Under the pieces are notes generated by a model. It saw only the letters and a list, made by a program, of their open reading frames with translations. It did no database searches and was not told the origin of the DNA. Position numbers and translations under genes: made by a program. DNA of 64,000 bases from Paenibacillus elgii NBRC 100335 (GTDB lineage: Bacteria; Bacillota; Bacilli; Paenibacillales; NBRC-103111): NCBI RefSeq assembly GCF_004000865.1, contig NZ_BIMB01000015.1, forward strand, positions 62,001-126,000, given 5' to 3'. Positions 40,412 to 50,194 of the stretch are shown in pieces; position 1 is the stretch's first letter; each line of letters opens with the position of its first letter.

Positions 40412-41482
40412 TTGAAAAAGTTCAGCTCATTTGTTGCGCTCGCGCTGCTATGCACGATGTTTACCGCCTGCTCGAATCTGAAAATAAACCGGCCGGCTGC
40501 GGAGCCAAGCGGCACGACGGCCGATAAACCGTCCGGAGACGCGTCGGGGGAGTCGGATAAGAAAAAAAGCGACGGGGGGAACATCGAGGCCTTGGAAGAG
40601 GCAATGGAAGTCGGGAAATATAACGGGTATGTAGGCCTGAATAATTTTATGACCGGACGGTTAGATCAGGTGTTAACCGATTATTTTGACGAGTTTGGCG
40701 ATGAAGAGCAGCCTGTCATTGACAAGAACTTCAGCTTTACCATGCTCTCGATTTCATCGGGCGACGCGAAAGCTTTGGAAACGCAGTTCGGCTTCGCCGA
40801 TAAAGCGCCTGCCTTTCCGGCAATCGATCCGGTTGTCGTCCGATTGAAGCCGGTGATGAACGATTTGACGGCGATTCTGACCGAGGCCCGAGAGTATTAT
40901 AAAACCAAAGGGTATGTCGATGACCATTTTGCCAAAGCCAAAGAAATGCATCCGAAGATCGTCAAGGCGGCGGATGCGTATTATGCCGTCGCGGACGAGT
41001 ACTTGAAGGCGATGGCCGTCATGGGAGCCGAGCGCAAGAAGGAAAGCCTGAAGAAATTCCAGGAGAATGACGAGCAGATCAGGTATGGAGCTTTGAAGTT
41101 TTTAGTCGATGCCCAGGAGCTGTCCGCCGAGATGGAGGAGCAGGGCGTAACGGCCAAAAACATCCTGGATCTGGACATGGAGAAGTTTAGAGCGAAGTAC
41201 GATCCGCTGGTGGACGATCTTAAAAATCTGACACAGCACGCCCAGGACGAGAAACGGCTGAAGAAAGAAAAGATAGAAAGCTATAACTTGAATTCATATA
41301 TAGAAGAGGCTCAAAAGGTCAAGGTGGCTGCTTCCGACATCATTGAGCGCGTGAACAAGAAACGCAAGGTGGACGAGTTTGATTTGAAAAGTCGTTTCTT
41401 TACCGAGAATCAAGACGGCACGCCGGAAAAGTTCGAAAAGACGCTTCGCGACGCCATCCAAAAGTACAACCGCTTGAAGTAG
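40412..41482 (+). CDS. DUF3829 lipoprotein
   Basis: 356 residues from a TTG start with GGAGG 8 nt upstream. The lipobox is FTAC (Cys20), followed by a Thr/Ser/Lys-rich linker. The rest is a long helical DUF3829 domain ('NGYVGLNNFMTGRLDQVLTD', 'EYYKTKGYVDDHFAKAKEMH', 'LTQHAQDEKRLKKEKIESYN'). The fold resembles extended helical hairpins; the function is unknown. The promoter region closely matches that of the spike/toxin operon 20 kb away, so the two are likely to be expressed together. Confidence 0.85.
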   Translation: MKKFSSFVALALLCTMFTACSNLKINRPAAEPSGTTADKPSGDASGESDKKKSDGGNIEALEEAMEVGKYNGYVGLNNFMTGRLDQVLTDYFDEFGDEEQPVIDKNFSFTMLSISSGDAKALETQFGFADKAPAFPAIDPVVVRLKPVMNDLTAILTEAREYYKTKGYVDDHFAKAKEMHPKIVKAADAYYAVADEYLKAMAVMGAERKKESLKKFQENDEQIRYGALKFLVDAQELSAEMEEQGVTAKNILDLDMEKFRAKYDPLVDDLKNLTQHAQDEKRLKKEKIESYNLNSYIEEAQKVKVAASDIIERVNKKRKVDEFDLKSRFFTENQDGTPEKFEKTLRDAIQKYNRLK

Positions 41483-41548
41483 GATTCGGCCTCTCCCGTG
41501 CCCGAGGCGGCATTTCGCCGCCCGCCGGGAACATCGTGCCATGGCCGA

Positions 41549-41827
41549 TCACTCCACCATATTCATGTTCACATAGACAAGGAGGATGACATATCCCAGG
41601 ATAACAAGGGGAACGAGTGCGTTGCCGTAAGGGGGGTTGAGCGCGCCGACCAAGATGAAGAGCACGCTGACGATCAGATTGAAGGTCCCGACGATTTTCG
41701 CCAGCTTCTCTTTATCGCGGACCCGGCCTTCGTTGAAACCGGATAAAAAACGGGTATATTTTTTCGCGCCGATCAGATAAGCTAAGAGATAGGTGATGAA
41801 TCCCAGCAGAATGAGATGATAGTTCAT
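41549..41827 (-). CDS. DUF3784-like small membrane protein
   Basis: 92 residues with three membrane helices and a central polar loop 'FLSGFNEGRVRDKEKLAKIV' typical of DUF3784 (YDG/GFN-type motif). AGGAGG-like 'GAGGTTCC' precedes the ATG. It stands alone, convergent with the DUF3829 gene; a GGCGGC/GCCGCC hairpin lies between them at about 41505-41521. Function unknown. Confidence 0.75.
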   Translation of the reverse strand: MNYHLILLGFITYLLAYLIGAKKYTRFLSGFNEGRVRDKEKLAKIVGTFNLIVSVLFILVGALNPPYGNALVPLVILGYVILLVYVNMNMVE

Positions 41828-41932
41828 AGGCAGGAACCTCCTCGTATCATCGTATATTCATAGCCTTTGATTTCATTATACCAAGGATTTGTCGCCCCGG
41901 CATGAAAACATGAAGGGCAGGGGAGATTGGAT

Positions 41933-43024
41933 ATGAACGACAGAATCGCGAAGCTGCAAACTTATATGGAGAGCCATGAATTGGACGCGGTGTTAATTAC
42001 GCTGCCGAAGCATGTATTTTATTTGACGGGCTTCGCCTCGGACCCGCACGAACGCTTTCTCGGACTGCTAATCGCCTGTGGAGAGGAACCGACGCTGATC
42101 GTCCCGGCGCTGGACGAGGAAGCTGCGCGGGGCGCAGCTAAGGGTGTCGGCGCGTTCGCCACCCATACGGATACGGACGATCCGTACGTCGTGCTCAAGG
42201 GGCTGCTGCCGGGAGGAATCCGCCGGTTCGGCCTGGAAAAGACGCATCTGACCGTCAGCCGGTTCGAACAGCTGAACGAAGCGATCGGCGCTTCGGAATA
42301 CGTCGATGTGGATGAGCCGCTCCGCGAGATGCGGGTCGTGAAGTCGGACGACGAAATCGTGCGGTTGAAGCGGGCGGTGTCGCTGGTAGAAGAGGTGCTG
42401 CGGCGCGGGCTGGAGAAGGTCGCACCGGGAGTTACGGAAATCGAAATTGTCGCCGAGCTGGAGTACCAGATGAAGAAGCTCGGCTCGGAAGGCCCGTCAT
42501 TCTCCACGTCCGTACTGGCCGGTGAAAAGTCTGCGATGCCGCACGGAACGCCGGGGCTGAGAAAAATCCAAAGCGGTGAGCTGCTGCTGATCGACTTGGG
42601 TGTCTTCGCGGACGGATACGCCTCCGACATTACGCGGACCTTCGCCGTCGGAGATATCGACGACGAGCTGAAGCGCATCTACGATACGGTGCTGCAGGCG
42701 AATTTGCGGGCGATTGAGGCGACTAGGCCCGGAGTGACGTACGCCAGCATCGATAAGGCGGCCAGAGATGTGATCGAGGCGGCCGGGTACGGTCCGCAGT
42801 TCGTGCACCGGCTCGGGCACGGGCTCGGCATCGATATCCACGAGTTCCCGTCGATTCATGCCGGAACCGCCGATCTTCTCGTTGCGGGCGCGGTCTTTAC
42901 GGTCGAGCCGGGCATTTATGTCTCGGGGCTTGGCGGCGTACGCATCGAAGACGACGTCCGGGTAACCGACAGCGGCGTAGAAGTGCTAACGTCGTTCCCG
43001 AAGGAACTGACGGTGATCGGGTAA
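41933..43024 (+). CDS. M24 family aminopeptidase P-like peptidase (Xaa-Pro)
   Basis: 363 residues from the ATG at 41933 (GGGGAG 7 nt upstream). The creatinase N-terminal domain (1-130) is followed by the pita-bread peptidase domain. The five metal ligands are all present: two Asp in 'LLIDLGVFADGYASDITRTF', His in 'RLGHGLGIDIHEFP', Glu in 'TVEPGIYVSG' and Glu in 'VRIEDDVRV'. It should release N-terminal residues before proline or act on related dipeptides in the cytoplasm. Transcribed alone with its own terminator. Confidence 0.93.
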   Translation: MNDRIAKLQTYMESHELDAVLITLPKHVFYLTGFASDPHERFLGLLIACGEEPTLIVPALDEEAARGAAKGVGAFATHTDTDDPYVVLKGLLPGGIRRFGLEKTHLTVSRFEQLNEAIGASEYVDVDEPLREMRVVKSDDEIVRLKRAVSLVEEVLRRGLEKVAPGVTEIEIVAELEYQMKKLGSEGPSFSTSVLAGEKSAMPHGTPGLRKIQSGELLLIDLGVFADGYASDITRTFAVGDIDDELKRIYDTVLQANLRAIEATRPGVTYASIDKAARDVIEAAGYGPQFVHRLGHGLGIDIHEFPSIHAGTADLLVAGAVFTVEPGIYVSGLGGVRIEDDVRVTDSGVEVLTSFPKELTVIG

Positions 43025-43035
43025 ACTGCATGAAG

Positions 43036-43083
43036 AAAGGTCTGCTTGCTTGTCCTTCGGACGGCGGGCAGACCTTTTTTTGT
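43036..43083 (+). terminator. Terminator after the M24 peptidase gene
   Basis: AAAGGTCTGC (43036-43045) pairs with GCAGACCTTT (43068-43077), followed by T run. The same arm sequence AAGGTCTGC is reused in the terminator at 48279. Confidence 0.85.
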
Positions 43084-43106
43084 ATTGGCGAATAAGCGTC
43101 TAAACC

Positions 43107-44840
43107 TTATGCTCCGCCAAAACGCAGCACGATCTCTGTCCCCTCGCCCGGCTCGCTGCGTACGGCAATCTCGCCGCCATGCGCCAGCGTCAACTGCTTG
43201 GCGATCGTCATGCCGAGGCCCGAGCCGCTCGTCGTTTCCTCCGTATTCGTGCCGCGGTAGTAGCGATCGAACAGCCGGTCCAGCGTCCGCGGGTCCATCC
43301 CCACGCCGTTGTCGCGAATCGTGACCGAGAAGCCTTGGCCGGGCTCTGCTTTTACCGCAATGTCGATCGCCGTCTGCGCAGGATTGTGCTTGATCGCATT
43401 GGAGATCATATTGTCGACGATGCGGGTGAACCATTTGCGGTCGATCGGATACGTGACCGGGCTGCCCGAAGGGGAGAACGTGATGGCGTAGGAGGCCGCC
43501 TGCGGATCGTTCATAAAGGCGACGACCGCCCGGCGCACGACCTCGTTTACGTCCGAAGGCTTCCGGTCGAGCGGCAGCGCGTTGTTTTTCAAGCGGTACG
43601 TCAGGCTTAAATCCTCGATCAGCTCCGACATGAAATCGGACTTCTCGCGTAGGGTGCGGCCAATCGTCTGCAGCTCCTCCCCGGACCAGGAGTATGGGGC
43701 CGATTCGAGCACATGCGCGTAGCCGCTGATCGACGATAACGGCGTCTTCAAGTCGTGGGATACGCCGGTAATCCATTCCTCGCGCGTCTGCTCCAGCCGG
43801 TTCCGCAGCTGCTCGCTCCGGGCAAGCTCCAACCTCAAGCCTTCGAGCGACTCGTTCACCTCCCGGAACAACCGGAAGGTCCCCTTCGGCTTCCTGAGCC
43901 GATTCCCGCTGCCGCGGGACTTCCCCTTGCCCGTCCGGGGCGGCTGCGCATAGTTCCCCGAAGCCAATTGCTCGATGAATTCCAGCATCGCCCGGAACGG
44001 ACGGCCGAAGCGGACGCCGTAGATGTAGGAGAGAAGCAGAATGAATGCGGCCAAGCCGATAAAATAGGCGAGAAACGCATTCGAGATGATCTGATCTATC
44101 CCTTCTCCGGCCTCGGCGGCCATCCCGTCCGAGGTGCGGACGATCCACGTCTGCCGGGTCGCCGGGTCAAAGTGCACCGCTTCCTCCGCCTCCGTCTTCC
44201 CCGCAGCTGAGGCGCTCCCCAGCATGTCGCCGAGGGTGGCCTCCGGACGGACCGCTTGCTCCTCCCCGAACGCGTGAAGCAGCCGGCCGTCGGCATCGTA
44301 AATACTCAGCGAAGCCTGCTGCTGCCGCAGCGCCTGCTCACCTGCCGGCGATAACGCCCGCCCGTCGAAGGCGGGCAGCACCTGCTGTAGCGCCTCATCG
44401 GCTTTGCGCTTCGCGCCGTAGACGACGACGTATGTTTTGTCATCCTTCTCCACTCGATTGACGGTCAGCGCGTATGGAAAAGGAAGCTTTTTCTTCCAGT
44501 AGGCGAACAGCTCTCCCGGCGCGTACTGCCCGGGCACATCGGCGGGCGCCGCGGATGAGGCCAACACACGCCCCTCCGGGTTCACGATCTGGAGCCAGCC
44601 GCCGCGCTCCGGCAAGGAGGACGCCCACCCAGCATCGACGACGGGTTGACCGCCCTTCACGGCAAACGAAGAACGGAACGCCCCTAACCCCGGGAGACCT
44701 TCGGGATTTTGGGCGGCGTGCTTTTCCGTCTGCAGGCCGATGTAGACGATCAGGATGAGCGCCCCCAGCGCCATGACCAGAATGAACAAGACCAGTTGCG
44801 CAACGAATTGAAAGGTGAGCCTGCGGCTGATCCGGTTCAT
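43107..44840 (-). CDS. Membrane sensor histidine kinase
   Basis: 577 residues. A membrane helix near residues 12-34 and another near 265-290 enclose an extracellular sensing domain of about 230 residues. The kinase core has the H-box 'ITGVSHDLKTPLSSISGYAH', N-box 'DNMISNAIKHNP' and G-boxes 'IRDNGVGMDP' and 'SGSGLGMTIAKQL'. It overlaps the response regulator gene by 4 bp. The pair is divergent from an ABC-2 exporter, which is probably its target. Confidence 0.93.
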   Translation of the reverse strand: MNRISRRLTFQFVAQLVLFILVMALGALILIVYIGLQTEKHAAQNPEGLPGLGAFRSSFAVKGGQPVVDAGWASSLPERGGWLQIVNPEGRVLASSAAPADVPGQYAPGELFAYWKKKLPFPYALTVNRVEKDDKTYVVVYGAKRKADEALQQVLPAFDGRALSPAGEQALRQQQASLSIYDADGRLLHAFGEEQAVRPEATLGDMLGSASAAGKTEAEEAVHFDPATRQTWIVRTSDGMAAEAGEGIDQIISNAFLAYFIGLAAFILLLSYIYGVRFGRPFRAMLEFIEQLASGNYAQPPRTGKGKSRGSGNRLRKPKGTFRLFREVNESLEGLRLELARSEQLRNRLEQTREEWITGVSHDLKTPLSSISGYAHVLESAPYSWSGEELQTIGRTLREKSDFMSELIEDLSLTYRLKNNALPLDRKPSDVNEVVRRAVVAFMNDPQAASYAITFSPSGSPVTYPIDRKWFTRIVDNMISNAIKHNPAQTAIDIAVKAEPGQGFSVTIRDNGVGMDPRTLDRLFDRYYRGTNTEETTSGSGLGMTIAKQLTLAHGGEIAVRSEPGEGTEIVLRFGGA

Positions 44841-45562
44841 GGCAGCTCCTTCGGCGGGATGAGCTTATAGCCCAGCCCGCGGACCGTCACCAGGTAATCC
44901 GGTTGTCCCGGGTCCCGCTCGATGCGCTCGCGGATGCGCCGGATATGGACGATGACCGTATGATCGTCGCCCATGCTGTCGATGCCCCAGACCGCTTCAT
45001 ATAGCTGGTCCTTCGTGAAGATGCGGTTCGGATGCTTGCAGAGGTAGAGCAGCAGCTGGAACACCTGGGCGGGGCAGGCGACCGGCTTTCCTTCCACGCG
45101 TAATTCCCCGGCCAGCTCGTCGACCTGAAACCGTCCGTAATCGTAGACGAGCGTATTCGCACGGGCGGACTTGCCCGGTTCCTCCGCCTGCGGCTTGGAG
45201 CGGCGCAGCTGCGCCTTCATGCGCGCGACGACCTCCAGCGGGTTGAACGGCTTCGTAATATAGTCGTCACCGCCCATCGCGAAGCCGGTAAGCTTGTCCA
45301 GATCCGAGCCCTTCGCGGTCACGAACAGGATCGGGGCATCCGTCGTTTCCCGGATAAACGGGCAAATCTCGAAGCCGCTTTTATCCGGAAGCATCACATC
45401 GAGCAAAATGATGTCGTAACGCTTCTGTCTGCACCGGACGAGCGCCGCGGCGGCCGATTCGGCATGGTCGATGCGGCGGAAGCCTTCTTTTTTCAATACC
45501 ATATCCAGCATCAGCAGGAGAGCCGGCTCGTCGTCCACCAGCAAAACAGCCGCTTCTTCCAT
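44837..45562 (-). CDS. OmpR family response regulator
   Basis: 241 residues. Receiver domain 1-120: acidic pair in 'VLLVDDEPALL', phosphorylated Asp in 'YDIILLDVMLPDKSGFEI', Lys in 'NPLEVVARMK' region preceded by 'TKPF'. The winged-helix effector (140-238) ends 'TVRGLGYKLIPP'. It acts with the histidine kinase whose start it overlaps. Its upstream gap (45563-45731) faces the ABC exporter and holds a CTAAACGGCG/CGCCGTTTAG inverted repeat. Confidence 0.95.
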   Translation of the reverse strand: MEEAAVLLVDDEPALLLMLDMVLKKEGFRRIDHAESAAAALVRCRQKRYDIILLDVMLPDKSGFEICPFIRETTDAPILFVTAKGSDLDKLTGFAMGGDDYITKPFNPLEVVARMKAQLRRSKPQAEEPGKSARANTLVYDYGRFQVDELAGELRVEGKPVACPAQVFQLLLYLCKHPNRIFTKDQLYEAVWGIDSMGDDHTVIVHIRRIRERIERDPGQPDYLVTVRGLGYKLIPPKELP

Positions 45563-45731
45563 ATCTATCGTTCCTCTCTATTGTCCAAAGATGATCTGTC
45601 ATTAAGTATAACGCTTCCGGGTTAACAGAACCTAAACGGCGCGGCACATGATTTATCTTGTCTTTATCCGGTGCTTCGCCGCCGTTTAGCTTCGCGGTGT
45701 ATGCTGGTTGGAGTGAAGGGGGAGAAGCAAG

Positions 45732-46418
45732 ATGTTAGCCATCTGGAAAAAAGAATTCGTGCAGTCCTTTAAAAGCGTGTTTTCGATCGTGACGATTGCG
45801 ATTTTTACGGCGGTCTCTTATTATTTGTCCGATTTCATAGCGAAGAACAGCGCGGTGCTCGGCAAAGAGGTAGCCGAAGAAGGCTATGTCGGCGGCTTGG
45901 TGCTGCTGATTTATCTCTTTGGGTTTTTGTTTATGTTTTCCCTTTTCCACGATACCATGAATCGCGAGCTGGAAAGCCGGACCATCCGTTTTCTGGTAAC
46001 CAAAACGTCGCGGTTGTCGATCGTGCTGGGCAAGTTTCTCGGTATTTTCACGTACTGGTTCGTCTGCTTGCTGGTGTCGTTCGGCATCATTACGGTGTTC
46101 GCGGAAAAGTTTTATTTCAAGTCGTTCGGCCAGCTGCTGGTGATGATTCTGTACATGGTGTCCATGTGCCTGCTGCTGTCCAGTCTGATCCCCAGACGCT
46201 CGATGTCGATGTTTAGCGGTCTGCTCGTCGGCTTGGCCATCCCCCTGTTCGGACTGTGGAGCCAGTTTTCCGACAAGCCGTGGTTGAAAATATTCAAGTA
46301 CGCGACCCCGTACTATTATTTTATCGATGGCGGCTCTTGGGGTTGGGCGGTTGTATTGCTGATGGCGGCCGTCATGTTGGGCGGCTCCATTCTGCTGCTG
46401 CAAAGGAGGGATCTGTAA
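45732..46418 (+). CDS. ABC-2 type transporter permease
   Basis: 228 residues with six membrane helices and the ABC2_membrane fold; 'FHDTMNRELESRTIRFLVTK' is the conserved cytoplasmic loop that contacts the ATPase. AAGGGGGAG precedes the ATG. The stop overlaps the next start (TAATG), so permease and ATPase are coupled. Such small exporters often handle antibiotics, lipids or peptides. Probably controlled by the divergent two-component system. Confidence 0.88.
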   Translation: MLAIWKKEFVQSFKSVFSIVTIAIFTAVSYYLSDFIAKNSAVLGKEVAEEGYVGGLVLLIYLFGFLFMFSLFHDTMNRELESRTIRFLVTKTSRLSIVLGKFLGIFTYWFVCLLVSFGIITVFAEKFYFKSFGQLLVMILYMVSMCLLLSSLIPRRSMSMFSGLLVGLAIPLFGLWSQFSDKPWLKIFKYATPYYYFIDGGSWGWAVVLLMAAVMLGGSILLLQRRDL

Positions 46419-47332
46419 TGCTCGCGATCCAGACGAAGGAGCTGAGAAAATCGTACGGCCCGCACGAGGTGGTGCGCGGCATATCGCTGCGGGTGAACCA
46501 AGGGGAAATTTTCGGCTTCCTCGGCCGCAACGGCGCGGGAAAAACGACGTTCATCAACATGCTGACCGGCATCGTCCGGCCTTCGGGCGGGGACTTTTCC
46601 ATTCTGGGCACGCCTCATGGGCAATTGGACCGCGTCAAGCGGCATATCGGCGTGCTGCCGGATTACACGGAATTTTACGGGAACGATACGGCGCTTGAGC
46701 ATCTGCGGTATTTCTCGGGTGTGAAGGGGCTGAAGGTTTCCAAGCGGGAATGTCTAGACGTGCTGGACAAGGTCGGCTTAAGCCAGGCGGCGTATGTGAA
46801 GACGAAGAAATTTTCGTTCGGGATGAAAAAGAAGCTGGGGGTCGCGCAGGCGATTCTCGGACAGCCCGGACTGATTTTTCTGGATGAGCCGACCTCCGGC
46901 ATGGACCCCGAGTCGGCCTTGGAGATGCAGCAGCTCATCCGCACGCTGGCGGACAAGCGGCAAACGATCTTCATGACCTCCCATAATCTCCACGAAGTGG
47001 AAAAGCTCTGCACGCGCATTGCGATCATGAAGCGAGGCAACATCACTGGGCTGGGCACGATCGAAGAGCTGCAGCGGACGTTCCAGCCGGGCATGCAGGT
47101 GACGGTCAAGCTGGCGGCGCGGAGTGATGAGCTGTATGGGAAGGCGCGCGAAGCTTTGCAGCAGCAGGGTGTTTGCCGCATCCAGAGTTGGGATGAGCGG
47201 CACCTTACGGCGGAGATCGGGGACGAGGCGGACATTGCCGCCGTCATCCGCGTGCTATGCTCGCATGAAGTGGATATGTTCAGCGTACAAACGGCGCGTT
47301 TGTCGCTGGAGGACATTTTTATGCTCGATTAG
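46418..47332 (+). CDS. ABC-2 transporter ATP-binding protein
   Basis: 304 residues. Walker A 'GRNGAGKTTF', signature 'FSFGMKKKLGVAQ' (degenerate LSGGQ, as in BcrA/CcmA-like exporters), Walker B 'LIFLDEPTSGMD', switch His in 'MTSHNLHEVEKL'. A C-terminal extension after residue 215 is typical of drug or lipid exporters. Forms the exporter with the preceding permease. AAAGGAGGG precedes the start. Confidence 0.93.
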   Translation: MLAIQTKELRKSYGPHEVVRGISLRVNQGEIFGFLGRNGAGKTTFINMLTGIVRPSGGDFSILGTPHGQLDRVKRHIGVLPDYTEFYGNDTALEHLRYFSGVKGLKVSKRECLDVLDKVGLSQAAYVKTKKFSFGMKKKLGVAQAILGQPGLIFLDEPTSGMDPESALEMQQLIRTLADKRQTIFMTSHNLHEVEKLCTRIAIMKRGNITGLGTIEELQRTFQPGMQVTVKLAARSDELYGKAREALQQQGVCRIQSWDERHLTAEIGDEADIAAVIRVLCSHEVDMFSVQTARLSLEDIFMLD

Positions 47333-47436
47333 CTCTTGCGGGATCTCTACTCATGGTAGACAATGGAAAATGGGAAAGCCCATCTGTGAAGATGCTTCAC
47401 GCCGAAGCAAATCACTCATTGGAGGAGAATGCCGCG

Positions 47437-48222
47437 ATGGAACTGAACCTGATGACGTTTAACCTGCGCGTAAATACGCCCGTAGACGGAAGCAACGCTT
47501 GGCCCTACCGCATCCGGCACGCAGCCGCTGCCATCAAGAAGACGGCCCCCCTTGTCATGGGGACGCAGGAAGGAACGAACGCGATGCTGCTCGACTTGGA
47601 CCGGGAGCTGCCGGAGTACAGCCGGCTGGGCGAAGGACGGAGCGGTTCGACGAACGAGGAAGACAAGCTCCACGACGAATGCTGCGCGATTTACTACCGG
47701 CATGACGTGCTTGCTCCGGTGGCGAGCGGGCAGTTCTGGCTGTCGGAGACGCCGGACGTGCCGGGCAGCAAGAGCTGGGACAGCAGTCTGCCGAGAATTT
47801 GCACATGGGCTTGCTTTGAGGTGAAGGCGTCGGGACGCCGCTTCTATGCGTTCAACACGCACTTCGATCATCTGGGGCAGCGGGCCAGAGAAGAAAGCGC
47901 GCGCCTCGTGCTGGAGCGTATCCGGCGCTGTCGGGAGGCAGACGGAGTTCCGGTCGTGCTCACGGGAGATTTCAATGCCTTCCCCGACAATCCCGCGATC
48001 ACCGCGCTGAAGGAGCGGCTGGCGGATGCCTTCGATATTCTGGAGGAGAAGGTCGGCCGGACGTTCCATGCCTTCGAAGGCGGTACGGAAGGTCAGCCGA
48101 TCGATTACCTGTTCGCCACGGAAGGCGCCGAGTTCACGAGAACGATCGTACACCGCGAGCGTTGGGAAGGCGTGTATCCGTCGGACCATTATCCCGTCGA
48201 GGTGCACGTGCGGCTGCTCTAG
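47437..48222 (+). CDS. Endonuclease/exonuclease/phosphatase family protein
   Basis: 261 residues from the ATG at 47437 (GGAGGAG 9 nt upstream). The fold's metal and catalytic residues are visible: Asn in 'MTFNLRVNTP', Glu in 'MGTQEGTNAML', His in 'FNTHFDHLGQRA', Asp and Asn in 'VVLTGDFNAFPDN', and 'YPSDHYPVEVHVRL' with the closing Asp-His. It hydrolyses phosphodiester or phosphate bonds; nucleic acid, sphingomyelin or inositol phosphates are all known substrates in the family. No signal peptide, so it should act in the cytoplasm. Confidence 0.9.
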   Translation: MELNLMTFNLRVNTPVDGSNAWPYRIRHAAAAIKKTAPLVMGTQEGTNAMLLDLDRELPEYSRLGEGRSGSTNEEDKLHDECCAIYYRHDVLAPVASGQFWLSETPDVPGSKSWDSSLPRICTWACFEVKASGRRFYAFNTHFDHLGQRAREESARLVLERIRRCREADGVPVVLTGDFNAFPDNPAITALKERLADAFDILEEKVGRTFHAFEGGTEGQPIDYLFATEGAEFTRTIVHRERWEGVYPSDHYPVEVHVRLL

Positions 48223-48278
48223 GAGGCGATCCATGGGCGACCGGTACGCTCAACGACCCCCGATCCGGACACACGCCT

Positions 48279-48325
48279 AAGGTCTGCTTCTCGCCCTCAA
48301 TCGGGCAAAGGAGCAGACCTTATTT
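48279..48325 (+). terminator. Terminator after the EEP-family gene
   Basis: AAGGTCTGCT (48279-48288) pairs with AGCAGACCTT (48312-48321), followed by ATTTT. It lies between two convergent units. Confidence 0.65.
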
Positions 48326-48349
48326 TGTCGGGAAAATGTTCCCCGCATG

Positions 48350-49225
48350 TCATCCTTTCAGCGCCCCTGCGGTTAACCCGCCGGTAATTTGTCGTTGGAA
48401 GAGGCTGTAAGCGATGATGACCGGAATCATCGAGATGGCGAGTCCCGCGAACAGGGGGCCCCATTCCGTACGGTACTGCATCTCCCCTTGCATGATGGCG
48501 ATCCCGACCGGAACTGTATATTTCGTCGGATCGTTGATCAGGACGGTCGCCATAATGTACTCGTTCCAGACGGTCAGCGCGTTCATAATGGCGACGGTGA
48601 CCAGCCCCGGCTTGGACAACGGCAGCATGATGCGGAAGAACGTTCCGAAATACGAGCACCCGTCGATCGTAGCCGCTTCCTCCAGCTCCTTCGGCAGCGA
48701 TTTGTAGAAGCCGACGAGGAAGAAGACGCCGAAGGGCAATATGCCGACCGCCCCTACCGAGTAGACCAAGGTCAAGCCCAGCAGCGAATTGGACAATTGC
48801 AGCGTATTAAGCAAAAAGACGAGCGGAATCAAGCCGAGAATCGTCGGAATCATCATGGAGGCGACGTAGATGAAATAGAGCACGCCTCGTCCCTTAAATT
48901 CGTAGCGGGCGAGCACGTAGGCGGTCGTGGCGGCCATCGCCAGCGAGAGCAGCGTGCTGCCTGTCGTGACCAGCGCCGAGTTGACGAAATAGTCGCCGAA
49001 GTGCGCGCGGCTCCAGACGTTGGCGTAATTTTCGAAGATCAGCGGGGACGGCAGATCCCACGGCTTTCCCTGAAGCACCTGCGGGTTATCCTTCAGCGAG
49101 GTGAAGAAGGTCCACAAGACCGGGTAAATGACAAGAATGCTCCAGACCAGAGGAAACAAACGGACGAGCGCTTTCGCTAAGCCATGTGCGGGTTTGCCTG
49201 CGGCGGAAGTCCCGGCCATACCCAT
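48350..49225 (-). CDS. Sugar ABC transporter permease, MalG type
   Basis: 291 residues, six membrane helices, with the coupling loop 'ELEEAATIDGCSYFGTFFRI'. Last gene of a seven-gene minus-strand operon for sensing and uptake of a carbohydrate. It begins 6 bp after the partner permease. No ATPase gene is in the operon, so a shared MsmX-type ATPase is expected (inference). Confidence 0.93.
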   Translation of the reverse strand: MGMAGTSAAGKPAHGLAKALVRLFPLVWSILVIYPVLWTFFTSLKDNPQVLQGKPWDLPSPLIFENYANVWSRAHFGDYFVNSALVTTGSTLLSLAMAATTAYVLARYEFKGRGVLYFIYVASMMIPTILGLIPLVFLLNTLQLSNSLLGLTLVYSVGAVGILPFGVFFLVGFYKSLPKELEEAATIDGCSYFGTFFRIMLPLSKPGLVTVAIMNALTVWNEYIMATVLINDPTKYTVPVGIAIMQGEMQYRTEWGPLFAGLAISMIPVIIAYSLFQRQITGGLTAGALKG

Positions 49226-49231
49226 CCCTCC

Positions 49232-50116
49232 TTACAATTCGATAGTTTCCCGCTTCAAGAACCGGCCCAAGATCAGCGTGGTCAGCAAAGACAGGATTAA
49301 AATCAGGACGCCGATGGTCGCGCCGTAGCTCAAGTGATACTGCTTGAAGCCCATCTGGTACAAATAGTAGCCCATCACCTGCGTCGCGTTGTCGGGGCCG
49401 CCGTCGGTCATGAGTCGGACGATAATGAACGATCCGTTCAGCGTGGTGATGACAATGTGCAGCACCGAGGTTTTGAACTGCTCCCAGATGAGCGGCAGCG
49501 TCACGTTCCAGAACTGATGCCACTGCCCGGCGCCGTCGATCTCCGCAGCCTCGTAGAGCGAGCTTGGAATCGCCAGGATGGAAGCGATGATTAGAATCAT
49601 GTAGAAGCCGATCCCGGCCCACACGCTCGGCGGCAGCAGCGACCACATGGCGAGCTTCGCGTCGCCCAGCCAGTTCGTCTCAACCGGCTTGTCGGTGAAG
49701 AGCGACAGGAACGCATTGAGAAAGCCGAGCTGCGGATTATAGATGAAGCTCCACAGCACGCCGATGACCGCAACCGAAATGATGTTCGGGAAGAAGAAAA
49801 CGACGCGGTAGAAGCCGTACTCCCTCAGCTTCAGCCGAGTCAGAGCTACGGCGAAGAAGGTGGCGATCAGCATGATCAGAACCACTTTCCAGAAGACGAG
49901 AAAATAATCGTTCTTGATCGCTTGGCCGATAATCTCGTCGGATAGCAGCTCCCGGTAATTGCCGAGCCCGATGAAATTCATCGTTTCCGAGCCGCCGGAC
50001 CAGTCGAAGAAGCTTAAATACAAGCCGCGGAATAACGGATAGATCGTGAACACCAGAAACACCGCGAAGGTCGGCAGCAGGAAGGTCGTAATAAAAAGCG
50101 CGCGATTCCATTTCAT
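49232..50116 (-). CDS. Sugar ABC transporter permease, MalF type
   Basis: 294 residues from the ATG at 50116 (GGAGG 7 nt upstream). Six membrane helices; coupling loop 'SLYEAAEIDGAGQWHQFWNV'. Pairs with the MalG-type permease just downstream. Belongs to the CUT1 class that carries oligosaccharides. Confidence 0.93.
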   Translation of the reverse strand: MKWNRALFITTFLLPTFAVFLVFTIYPLFRGLYLSFFDWSGGSETMNFIGLGNYRELLSDEIIGQAIKNDYFLVFWKVVLIMLIATFFAVALTRLKLREYGFYRVVFFFPNIISVAVIGVLWSFIYNPQLGFLNAFLSLFTDKPVETNWLGDAKLAMWSLLPPSVWAGIGFYMILIIASILAIPSSLYEAAEIDGAGQWHQFWNVTLPLIWEQFKTSVLHIVITTLNGSFIIVRLMTDGGPDNATQVMGYYLYQMGFKQYHLSYGATIGVLILILSLLTTLILGRFLKRETIEL

Positions 50117-50194
50117 AAGACATCCTCCACTGCTAGGGATTGGAAGAAACAAATCGGCAGGAAGGGTCCTGCCGATCGTTCCCGGGTCGAGACG

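Noticed and set aside
45632..45689. CTAAACGGCG/CGCCGTTTAG inverted repeat as operator for the OmpR-type regulator
   Set aside because: Ten-bp arms at such spacing occur by chance in a window this size, and OmpR-type regulators normally use direct repeats; kept only as a note in the regulator entry.
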